A program made the translations under genes and the position numbers. A stretch of 64,000 nucleotides of DNA. It comes from Vibrio sp. FE10. GTDB lineage: Bacteria > Pseudomonadota > Gammaproteobacteria > Enterobacterales > Vibrionaceae. Below, piece after piece: positions 49,001 to 56,900 of this stretch. The notes beneath the pieces were generated by a model. That model was not told the DNA's origin and did not search any database. It was given only the letters and a program-made list of their open reading frames with translations. The stretch is from contig NZ_AP028067.1 of the NCBI RefSeq assembly GCF_030297155.1, positions 1,736,001 through 1,800,000 of the forward strand, in the 5' to 3' direction. How positions within the stretch are numbered: position 1 is the first letter of the stretch; every line of letters starts with the position of its first letter.

Positions 49001-52000
49001 AACGTTGAAGCTGATAATGGCCTGCAAAGGCAATCTTTAACGTACCAACAAGTGGTTGAACAGAGTGATGCGATAGCTTCGAGGCTCATTACTGAAGGTG
49101 TTGAACGTGACGATATTGTTGGTGTGCTCTTTGAGCGTGGCTGCAATATGCTGGTGGTAATGATGGGCGTCATGAAAGCAGGCGCGGCTTTCTTGCCATT
49201 AGACCCTTCATATCCCCAAGAGCGCTTAGACTTTATGGTCAAAGATAGCGGAGCGCGTGTTTTGGTTCATGATTTATTGAGTGAATCGTTAGCGAATCGT
49301 ATCAGGAACCAAGCTAAAACTATTAGTTATAGCTCGTTTGATTTAACTGAAACCCTTAGCCAAAAGCCTGCGATATTACCTGACCAACTGGCTTACATGA
49401 TCTACACATCGGGTTCGACTGGCAAGCCGAAAGGGGTCTGTGTATCGCAACAAGGTTTGAGCATGCATGTTCAAACCATAGGTCAACGCTATGGCATGAC
49501 AGCAAGCGATGTTGAACTCCACTTTGCGTCAATCAGTTTTGATGGCGCGATTGAACGTTGGACCGTGCCATTGGCGTTCGGCTCACGTTTAGTGATTCGA
49601 GACCAATCGTTGTGGAGTGCACAACAAACTTGTGATGTTTTGGCTCGTGAACAGGTAACTATTGCGTGTTTCCCTCCAAGTTATGTGTTGCCGTTATTGG
49701 AGTGGATAGAGGGTAGCGACCCAGAGCTTTATGTCCGTTCATGGACACTCGGTGGTGAAGCTTTCACTCGCGATACCTATTTCAAACTGCAACACGTATT
49801 AAAGCCAAAAAGAATCATTAATGGTTATGGCCCAACTGAAACGGTTGTGACTCCGATGATCTGGGAAGCGTATTCTGATACTGAGCTAGAAAGTGCTTAT
49901 GCACCGATCGGAAAGGCTGTCGGAAACCGAACCTTATATGTGTTGGATTCTGCGCTCAATCGTGTGCCTACAGGTGTTGCCGGAGAACTTTATATTGGCG
50001 AAGAGGTCGGGTTAGCTAGGGGCTACTTTGAGCGTCCAGACTTAACATCAGAAAGCTTTATTCCAGATCCATTCTCAAATAACGGTGAACGAATGTACCG
50101 AACCGGAGATGTGGTGAAATGGCGTTCAGACGGAGTGATGGAGTATCTCGGGCGTAGCGACGAGCAAGTTAAGATTCGTGGGTTCAGGGTTGAGTTGGGC
50201 GAAATTGAATCTCGTCTACAAAAGATCACAGGTTCAGAGCAGTGCGCGGTAATCGCTTGTGACAGCCCTTCAGGTAAACAGCTAGTGGCGTACATTCAAA
50301 GTGATAATGTGCTGTCTAGCGAAGGTGCTTTACAAGATCTTGCGAAAGATCTTCCCGATTACATGGTGCCTAGCCAAGTTGTCAAAATGGATAAGATTCC
50401 ACTGACTCCAGCAAGTAAAGTGGATAAGAAACGCTTACCAATGCCGAATTGGCAAGAGGTTGTCAGCGCAGACTATATTGCGCCAATCGGTGAGATTGAG
50501 TTGGCTTTAGCAAAGCAGTGGCAAGCGCTGTTTGATAAAGAACAGATAAGCCGTGAGGATGATTTCTTTGCCTTAGGTGGTCAGTCGTTACTGGCGACCC
50601 AGTTAGTTGGAAGGCTGAGTCAACAAGATGACATCAGATTATCATTACTGGCGGTGTTCGATGCACCAGTGCTTAAAGATCTTGCTGCTCAATGTATGTT
50701 TACAGATGTTAGAAATAGGGGAGAAATCGTCTCTTTAGCGCGAGCTTCAAGGCTACCTTATATGCCAGCCTCCGCTGTGCAGAAGCGTTTATGGTTCGTG
50801 CAACAACTGTTGCCAGCCAGTGCTGCTTACCACATGCCTCTAGGACTTAAGTTCACGGGCAATGTGAACGTTGCCGCCCTTGAGCGTGCAATCAATGTGT
50901 TAGTTGAACGCCATGAGATCTTGAGAACTAACTTCAGTCAGGTTGAAGGTGAGCTCATGCAGTCTATCCATCCTGAGCGTGAAATCTGCCTTGGGATGCA
51001 CGAAAGCTTAGTGTCCGATGAACAAAGACTCTTAGCATATAAAGAACTGATCGCTAAATCGTTTGATTTCGCTGAAGGCCAGTTGATTCGCTTTGATTGG
51101 ATAGTAAGAGCTACCGAGCGATCTACTGGTGTTGAACAGGCTGAGCTACTGATTGTAGCGCACCATATTATCTCTGATGGGATATCGATGCAGTTGCTAC
51201 TAAAAGAGTTAGCTCATTGTTATCAATCGATGATTTCTGAATATGCGGAAAGTGCGGAAAGTGGAAGAGTCTCAGCTTTTGAGCCTACTGCTATTGATGA
51301 CCTTCAATATGTAGATTATGCGAACTGGCAGAAGCAGTGGCTTGCGTCCGACGAAGCGAGTGAGGAAAAAGCATGGTGGTTGGACGCGTTGAAATACGAT
51401 ATTGACCCTCTAGTGCTGCACAGTGATGTTCCTAGAGAACAAACTGAAACACAAGGCAACCGACTTCACTTTGAACTGACGAATGAGCAAGTTTCTAATA
51501 TCACTGAATTGGCAACGTCGCATAACACGACTCCTTTCACTGTAATGCTGACACTGTGGCATTTGTTGATACACAAGTATTCCGGCCAAGAGCAAGTGCG
51601 TGTTGGTGTGCCGGTTGCTGGTCGCACACAACCTGAAACACAGACGATGCAAGGGTGTTTCATCAACAGCTTGGTGATTCCGGCTCAGTTTAATGGGGAG
51701 CAATCTTTCTCGGGTTTATTGCATCAGGTGAAGTCTTTCACAGAGCAAGCTTTGGGCAGGCAAGACTTCCCATTTGAAATGTTGGTTGAATCACTCGGGA
51801 TTACTGGGAATTTGCAATACCATCCCGTTTTCCAAACCAGTTTCAACTTCCAGCGCTTTGATGAGGAAGAGCTCTTTGATTGGCAAGGGCTGGATGTTGA
51901 CCCATTTGATCCAGGTGTTGTGAATGCTCAGCTCGAAATCGGTATAGACATCCAACAGATGTCTGAGAATAAGTGGCTTGGTTTCGTAAGCTATGTGTCA

Positions 52001-53980
52001 CCGATTTTCACACAAGATTTCGCACAAGCGTTACTTGGTCATTGGTTATTACTTTTAGATAGGGTAGCTACAAATAGTGATGGGTTAGTTAGCCAACTTC
52101 ATTTGATAGACGAGACTGCAGAGCAACAAAACCGAGCATTCAATGACACGTCCCTTGATTGGGGTAGGTTTGTGACGCCGTCACACCAGATTCAGCATCA
52201 AGCAGAGAAAACACCTGGCTCGATAGCGCTATCGATGCAAGGTCAAATTCTCACGTATAAAGAGTTTGATAAGCGCGTTAATCAACTAGCAAACTGGTTA
52301 CGAGATAAAGGCGTGAATTCTGAAACTCGTGTTGGATTAGGGCTTGAGCGTTCGTTTGAATTGGTCATTGGCTTACATGCTATCACTCGTGCTGGTGGTG
52401 CCTATGTGCCATTGGATCCGAGTTATCCAGTAGAGCGACTGCAGTATATTCTGCAATCAGCCAACATTGACCTGTTATTGATTGACTCAAACTCGGTGCA
52501 CTTGTGGCCACAAATCCAAGATTGTGAGTATGTCGATTTAAGCAAGCTTGATGTATCGGGACAACCTTCAGTACCACCTTTGGTTCACTGGCATCCAGAG
52601 CAGGCGTTGTATGTGATCTTTACTTCTGGTTCAACGGGTTTGCCCAAAGGGGTGGTAAACACTCAAGCTGCATTACAAAACCGTTTGAATTGGATGCAAC
52701 AAGAATATGTACTCAATGAGTCCGATTGTGTGTTACAGAAAACCCCATTTAGCTTTGATGTCTCGGTGTGGGAGTTCTTCTGGCCATTGATGACTGGTGC
52801 ACGACTAGCGATCGCACCGCCAGAGGCTCATCGTCAGCCAAGTGTGTTATCTGAAGTCATTCAACAAGAACAAGTGACAACACTTCACTTTGTGCCGTCG
52901 ATGTTGAATGCATTTTCGGTTGAAACCAATATCTCCGATTGTGTGTCACTCAAACGTATTATCTGTAGTGGAGAAGCATTGCCTGCCGATCTTGTTGAGC
53001 AGGTGCTTAGTCATGCACCTGTCGAACTGCACAACCTTTATGGACCCACGGAAGCGGCGATTGATGTCACGTATTGGCCTTGTGAGTTGCCAGTTTCTAA
53101 ACGTATCCCAATAGGTTATGCGATCAGTAACACGCAACTTTATGTCCTTGATGACAATTGGAACCCGGTACCCATTGGTGTGCCCGGTGAACTGTATTTA
53201 GCGGGCATTGGATTAGCGCGTGAATATCTAGCTCGACCGGATTTAACGGCTGATCGATTTATACCGAATCCATTTGGAGAAGCTGGCAGTCGAATGTATC
53301 GCACTGGTGACCAAGTGGTGCAACTGGCCGATGGTCGTTTGGAGTATTTAGGTCGCTTGGATAACCAAGTCAAAATTCGCGGTTTACGAATCGAGCTAGA
53401 AGAAATTGAGAATGTGATTAACCAACTCGACTGGGTTGAAGAGTCTGCGGTTATTGCATTTAAACATCAGACTGGTGACCAATTGGTTGGTTATGTTGTT
53501 GATGCGAGTTGGAGTGAAGACAAACAAACGTTGGTGAAACAGCACTTATCGGAACATTTACCCGATTACATGGTGCCAACGATACTGATTGGGTTGAGCG
53601 ACATGCCGCTCTCTCCTAATGGCAAACGAGATAGAAAAGCGTTACCAGCGCCTGAATGGCAATCAATCAAATACCGCGCACCGGAAACGGAGTTGGAAAT
53701 GTGGTTTTCGACTAACTGGGAAGAGGTTCTAGAGGTCTCTCAAGTGGGCTTGGACGATAACTTCTTTGCACTGGGTGGTCATTCTTTATTAGCGACTCGT
53801 GTGGTAGCTAAAGCGCATCAAGAGCTTGGTTTGGAAGTGGCACTTAAAGACTTTTTCGAAGCCAATAGCCTGCAGGCACTAACGGATAGTTTGCAAGCAC
53901 AATATCAAACACAAAATGAACATGAACAAGACGAATTCGATGCCATGGCAGCATTGATGGACGAACTGGAGCTGCTATGA
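43016..53980 (+). CDS. NRPS 1, three modules: Cstarter-A-T-E / C-A-T / C-A-T
   Basis: A synthetase of 3,654 residues. Module 1 has a C domain (15-440, HHIVTDAWS), A (450-960), T (GGDSIMAL, about 1017) and E (1060-1500, HHLVVDALSW and NYLG). Module 2 has C (1520-1950, HHILMDGWS), A (1968-2460) and T (GGQSLLAT). Module 3 has C (2580-3030, HHIISDGIS), A (3050-3535) and T (GGHSLLAT, about 3586). Because a C domain stands first, chain building starts by acylation. A1 and A2 give the code D-G-E-C-T-G-G-I/V-T, with Glu239 for a hydroxyornithine side chain. A3 gives D-V-W-H-I-S-L-I-D, a serine code close to EntF. The E domain predicts D-configuration for residue 1. The gene ends with an acidic tail that may dock to NRPS 2, and it overlaps NRPS 2 by 4 nt. 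The predicted segment is acyl-D-hOrn-hOrn-Ser. Confidence 0.93.
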   Translation: MSVDDEQILDSVTPWNPLSYSQQRLWLFQQLQPMSLAYNLGGLLWFEGEDITAEKIQHSLNEMVSAFPSLRSQFSEIEGKSAQRVLPFSPVDYDYIDMQGGSDAVEVINQDARKRWQQPFNLLEGNLARCCIYRVSEHRFAVLLSTHHIVTDAWSFQIKIKMLVNSVAGKTYNGKEVQSYLDYAAEQASTEKSDIYKQQKAAWIENQFIGEESLSLSNLNDQSQDTYGARHELVSLSNETNDSIKKLSHKLGATKFEVLASAMMLTLRQYSSNVHPSICVPALNRNTKNRRTVGFYVNSAVMGYRIDAEMSLSQLVNNTHASMKASLAFEGTPLEALVGDLPLPTTALNFRNHGDKLSINTNGVFAEFEEFPVLETPFELVLDVINKGDAPLRFVYAKEKFTRPFITKFIESFKINLATIVQSPNAAVASVNALSSKDMRLIDQHGSGDHSWQYRPFTDLVTEQAFKCPNSIALKHQNESMSYLELETRSNQLAHSILSQGTAAKSPIGVMMERGVDMIVSMIAVLKAGSPFLPLDPDYPTERLSFMLEDSGAELLLTHSKSNDRCRDVLSGGNGVNQFCIESAELANLSSDNSFNRPLAEELAYIIYTSGSTGKPKGVTISHEGLSMHVQTIGQRYGMSEQDVELHFASISFDGAVERWTVPLAFGSKLVIRDQELWTAEQTCNALQQEGVTIACFPPSYVGPLLDWIEATKPALALRSITLGGEAFTRETFERIQHVLAPPRIINGYGPTETVITPMIWEAYTDDTMNSAYAPIGTPVGDRKLYVLDSELSQVPFGCSGELYIGSEVGLAEGYLKQPNLTAERFLPDPFSSNGERMYRTGDLVQWRDDGVMEYLGRVDQQVKIRGFRVELGEIESQLQELSGAEFCAVVDHESPTGKKLVGYVQLSKVQQSKAPSNTSQLQSANDNEEVQWLELLGQTLPDYMVPACIIVQDKLPLTPAGKVDRKGLFAPDWTEVRSDQGALENNRQVMLAEIWCELLKVKSIGANSQFFALGGDSIMALQLVGKLRQLGFMLSPKQVFDFPKLRDMAGSLEEAKLVVAEQGKRQGSVALLPIQQRYIEHFELNRCNQYIQFKWDYPADLARLTNAFRGLIEHHDALRLRFSADAAIGMTANYQDDVEFTIHSFDGEINIDQVQTSIDLINGVIGAVGIRSMDGLDEAAENSEVLIAIHHLVVDALSWPVIIEDLVKLYASEPTSELSYEPRGISGPHLLTQKTHHQGNWANALNTLSISDDQQDYWAEQTNEPLYSMPRGKPISTHWHTPLSKIEALTKAGFGFARLTQEQIVFLLSALTVSTLNQGKALTIHRESHGRFTEGSGLDLSRTVGWYTSLYPQAIPVLDSLEEWVTSLKDSFDADQLGGVTFHAGVMQNLWSHVGEMDVLFNYLGNAAQQINDAVEVTNIGLWRDESNTADAAIVINASVVKDALLWDVELDNGCFNEFEVDVLHAAFDSSIERLHDLFIEASPILTKADAPLVDLSQIQFKQLCGCVSTAADLPRTILPLSTLQQGLYFHAKLSDSDSTYVNQITLPLNNVNVPKMVEAWQSVMQRHQMLRSTLFSFDGNAYLAEWAELGLDYEVLDVRKRSQFDIEEYKQQRVEGGFQLEQVVERSKVTPLWRVDFIQTHDHQVQCIFTIHHILMDGWSTGVLLSDLFTLYQGRAITPVKGEFSDYLAWTQRQDKSQSNEYWQHYLQDIESPTRLAESFGQSNLEAFDSKVSSFHRYNDDYSPEIVSEWLPKLNQVGVTLNTLTQAAWLLTLNRFTGQETPVFGNTVAGRPTDLAHSDSMVGLFINTLPIAHRVDLSKPVYEWLLDIQTSSSDQREYSYSSLSDIQAQTGWSGENLFDTLVVFENYPLDEALLKSKGNDEFSIGEPESYEFTHYPLTLAILPSDSLRIVFAYDESKFTSQQIEALCTTNRHYLTQLVERLTEDLGRLPELAEAQLSELRSFDRQPEPWAFEPFTDLVTKQMLLRPNDEALVSNVEADNGLQRQSLTYQQVVEQSDAIASRLITEGVERDDIVGVLFERGCNMLVVMMGVMKAGAAFLPLDPSYPQERLDFMVKDSGARVLVHDLLSESLANRIRNQAKTISYSSFDLTETLSQKPAILPDQLAYMIYTSGSTGKPKGVCVSQQGLSMHVQTIGQRYGMTASDVELHFASISFDGAIERWTVPLAFGSRLVIRDQSLWSAQQTCDVLAREQVTIACFPPSYVLPLLEWIEGSDPELYVRSWTLGGEAFTRDTYFKLQHVLKPKRIINGYGPTETVVTPMIWEAYSDTELESAYAPIGKAVGNRTLYVLDSALNRVPTGVAGELYIGEEVGLARGYFERPDLTSESFIPDPFSNNGERMYRTGDVVKWRSDGVMEYLGRSDEQVKIRGFRVELGEIESRLQKITGSEQCAVIACDSPSGKQLVAYIQSDNVLSSEGALQDLAKDLPDYMVPSQVVKMDKIPLTPASKVDKKRLPMPNWQEVVSADYIAPIGEIELALAKQWQALFDKEQISREDDFFALGGQSLLATQLVGRLSQQDDIRLSLLAVFDAPVLKDLAAQCMFTDVRNRGEIVSLARASRLPYMPASAVQKRLWFVQQLLPASAAYHMPLGLKFTGNVNVAALERAINVLVERHEILRTNFSQVEGELMQSIHPEREICLGMHESLVSDEQRLLAYKELIAKSFDFAEGQLIRFDWIVRATERSTGVEQAELLIVAHHIISDGISMQLLLKELAHCYQSMISEYAESAESGRVSAFEPTAIDDLQYVDYANWQKQWLASDEASEEKAWWLDALKYDIDPLVLHSDVPREQTETQGNRLHFELTNEQVSNITELATSHNTTPFTVMLTLWHLLIHKYSGQEQVRVGVPVAGRTQPETQTMQGCFINSLVIPAQFNGEQSFSGLLHQVKSFTEQALGRQDFPFEMLVESLGITGNLQYHPVFQTSFNFQRFDEEELFDWQGLDVDPFDPGVVNAQLEIGIDIQQMSENKWLGFVSYVSPIFTQDFAQALLGHWLLLLDRVATNSDGLVSQLHLIDETAEQQNRAFNDTSLDWGRFVTPSHQIQHQAEKTPGSIALSMQGQILTYKEFDKRVNQLANWLRDKGVNSETRVGLGLERSFELVIGLHAITRAGGAYVPLDPSYPVERLQYILQSANIDLLLIDSNSVHLWPQIQDCEYVDLSKLDVSGQPSVPPLVHWHPEQALYVIFTSGSTGLPKGVVNTQAALQNRLNWMQQEYVLNESDCVLQKTPFSFDVSVWEFFWPLMTGARLAIAPPEAHRQPSVLSEVIQQEQVTTLHFVPSMLNAFSVETNISDCVSLKRIICSGEALPADLVEQVLSHAPVELHNLYGPTEAAIDVTYWPCELPVSKRIPIGYAISNTQLYVLDDNWNPVPIGVPGELYLAGIGLAREYLARPDLTADRFIPNPFGEAGSRMYRTGDQVVQLADGRLEYLGRLDNQVKIRGLRIELEEIENVINQLDWVEESAVIAFKHQTGDQLVGYVVDASWSEDKQTLVKQHLSEHLPDYMVPTILIGLSDMPLSPNGKRDRKALPAPEWQSIKYRAPETELEMWFSTNWEEVLEVSQVGLDDNFFALGGHSLLATRVVAKAHQELGLEVALKDFFEANSLQALTDSLQAQYQTQNEHEQDEFDAMAALMDELELL

Positions 53981-56900
53981 ATTACCCAAGAGATAAAAGC
54001 CACCTAAAAGATCAGAGCGATCTACAAACAAAGAGCCAGTCAAAAACGATGACTCAACCTAAAGCCACTAGCCAAGGGAAAATCGACAAACACGCGTTAG
54101 CGAACCGATTTTTACAATTGGGCAAACCAGAACAAATCAAGTTCATCGAACTGCTGAGTAATAAAGGTTTGGATTTCGAAAAGCTACCTATTGTTTCGGT
54201 TGGTAGTGAACAGAAAGTCGCGTTGTCGCCAGCGCAGCAACGCCTGTGGGATATCTATTGCTTGGATAAGGGCAACAGTGCCTATCACATGTCTGGCACG
54301 TTTCAGGTAAATGGAGATTTGGATACAGAGCGGTTAACGCATCTCGTCAATAAAGTGTTGGAGCGGCATGATGTATTACGAACACGCTTTATAACTAACG
54401 CCACCGAGCAGGTTATTCAGTTTGTCGACAAAGCTGCGGTTATGCATCCGGTGAGTGTTGATGCTAAAAGTTGGAATCAAGAGCAAGTTCAAGATGCACA
54501 ACAAGCGTTTATCGCGAAGGGCTTTGAGCTTGAAACTGAATTGCCGATACGTATGCAATGTTTGCAATTGAGTGACGGTTTGTGGAAGTTGCAACTCGTC
54601 ATGCATCACATTGTTTCAGATGGTTGGTCGATAGGTGTGTTCTTAAATGAGCTGATAACCCTTTATCAACAAGGAGCATTACCGGAATTACCCATTCAAT
54701 ATCGTGACTACTCTCACTGGCAAAGTGCCTTGTTAGACGCGGGTAATGGGCATAAACATGTTGAGTTTTGGAAGGAAGAACTTGCAGGGGCAGATTCAAC
54801 CTTGTTGTTCCCTTGGCATAGTGAAGTTACACCCAACCAAAGACGTATCGCCGATACCATCACTTATGAATTGAGTGAGTCGCAGTCTCACAAGCTAAAG
54901 CAGATTGCCCGTCAATTGTCGGTGACAACTTCAAGCCTATGGTTGGGTGTTTGGCAGGCGGCTTTAGCGAAAGTCACGTATCGCGAAGATATTTCAGTTG
55001 GCGTACCGATGGCGAATCGGATACGCCATGAGGTTTCCAACCTGATTGGCTTTTTTGTGAATACCATGGTGATTCGTCAATCTATAACAACTAGTAGTTC
55101 ATTATCTGACGTTATTGAAGGCGCTCACAACAAAGTACTCGAGGCGCAAGAACATCAATTGCTACCATTTGATCAATTGGTCAATGCTCTGATTAATGAA
55201 CAAAAGAACATTCAGCCAAAGAGTAAAGAACCGACGAATAGCCAGCAAAAACTTTTTGATAGAAAAGCGGGCCAAACTCCGCTGTTTCAAGTGCTGTTTA
55301 ATCATCAAAATTCATTGGCTGATGATATTCAGTTAGATAACCAACTTACGCTGTCGGCAGAAGACCAAAGTGGTGAATTTGCGTTATTCGATATCGCATT
55401 AGATGTTCGCGAGACTGAACGAAGAACACGTATCGTGCTGACTTATTCCAAGGATCGAATCGATTCAGAAACCATGGTTGAGCTGAATGCCGTACTTGAA
55501 AACCTGATTGGTGAATTGGAATACAACGCAGATACAAGTTTAGTGCAAATTAATCACCTGACGTCACATGATGCATCCGCGTTAGAGAGGTTATCGCAAC
55601 CTGAAGGGCAATGGAGCTTTAAATCGATTATCGAATTGATCGAAGCTCAAATGAAAGCACAGCCAAATGCCATCGCATTAAAACATCAAGATCTTGAATT
55701 GAGCTATCAGCAATTGGATTCAGCTTCATCCCAACTCGCTTTCAAACTCATCGCCCAAGGTGTGCAGCGCGATCAAGCTATCGGTGTACTCTTTGAAAGA
55801 GGCGTTGAAATGATTGTTGCTATGGTCGCAGTGATGAAAGCGGGTGGGGCGTTTTTACCACTGGATCCAGACTACCCAACCGAGCGTCTGGCTTTCATGA
55901 TTCAGGATTCGAAGGCTGGCTTTGTGATCACCCAACGAGGCTTAGAATTACGTTGGCAAAACATTCATTCTGAGTTTGATGTCTCCTCGTCTCAACCAGA
56001 TTCATTCGTTTATGGTTCACAAGACTTAAATAACTCACTAGATCAACGGTATGAACAAGACCAAGCAGACAAACAGAGTGAACTCACACCAACCATACTC
56101 CCTGAACAGCTGGCTTACATCATTTATACCTCAGGTTCTACAGGTAAACCCAAAGGCGTGGCGATTAACCATATTGGCTTGTCGATGCACGTTCAAACCA
56201 TTGGTAAGCAGTATGGTATGACATCAGAAGATGTTGAGCTTCATTTTGCTTCGATTAGCTTTGATGGTGCTGTTGAGCGTTGGACAGTGCCGTTAGCGTT
56301 TGGTAGCAAGCTTGTGATCCGAGATCAAGAATTGTGGAGTGTAGAGAAAACCTGCGAAGTGTTGTGCGATGACAAGATCACCATTGCCTGCTTTCCACCA
56401 AGTTATGTAGGCCCTTTGCTGGATTGGATTGAATATCAAAAACCACCTCTCAATGTTCGTTCTTGGACATTAGGTGGCGAAGCCTTTACCGCAGAAACTT
56501 ATCAACGCTTGCAAAAGGTCGTGAACCCTCCGCGTATTATTAACGGCTATGGTCCAACAGAAACCGTTGTCACACCGATGATTTGGCGCGCATACCCTCA
56601 AGATAAATTGGACTGTGCGTATGCTCCAATTGGTCAGCCTGTTGGTGAACGTCGTTTGTACATATTGGATTCACAGCTTAATAAGGTGGCGTTTGGCAAA
56701 GTCGGGGAGTTGTATATTGGCGGAGAAGTGGGGCTTGCTCGTGGTTACTTGGAAAAGCCAGACTTAACTTCTGAGCGTTTCATGCCTGATCCGTTTACCA
56801 ATACGGGTAATGGCAGTAACGAATCAATGGGCGAGCGTATGTATAGAACTGGTGATCTGGTTCGTTGGAATCACGATGGCGTGATGGAATACATAGGACG

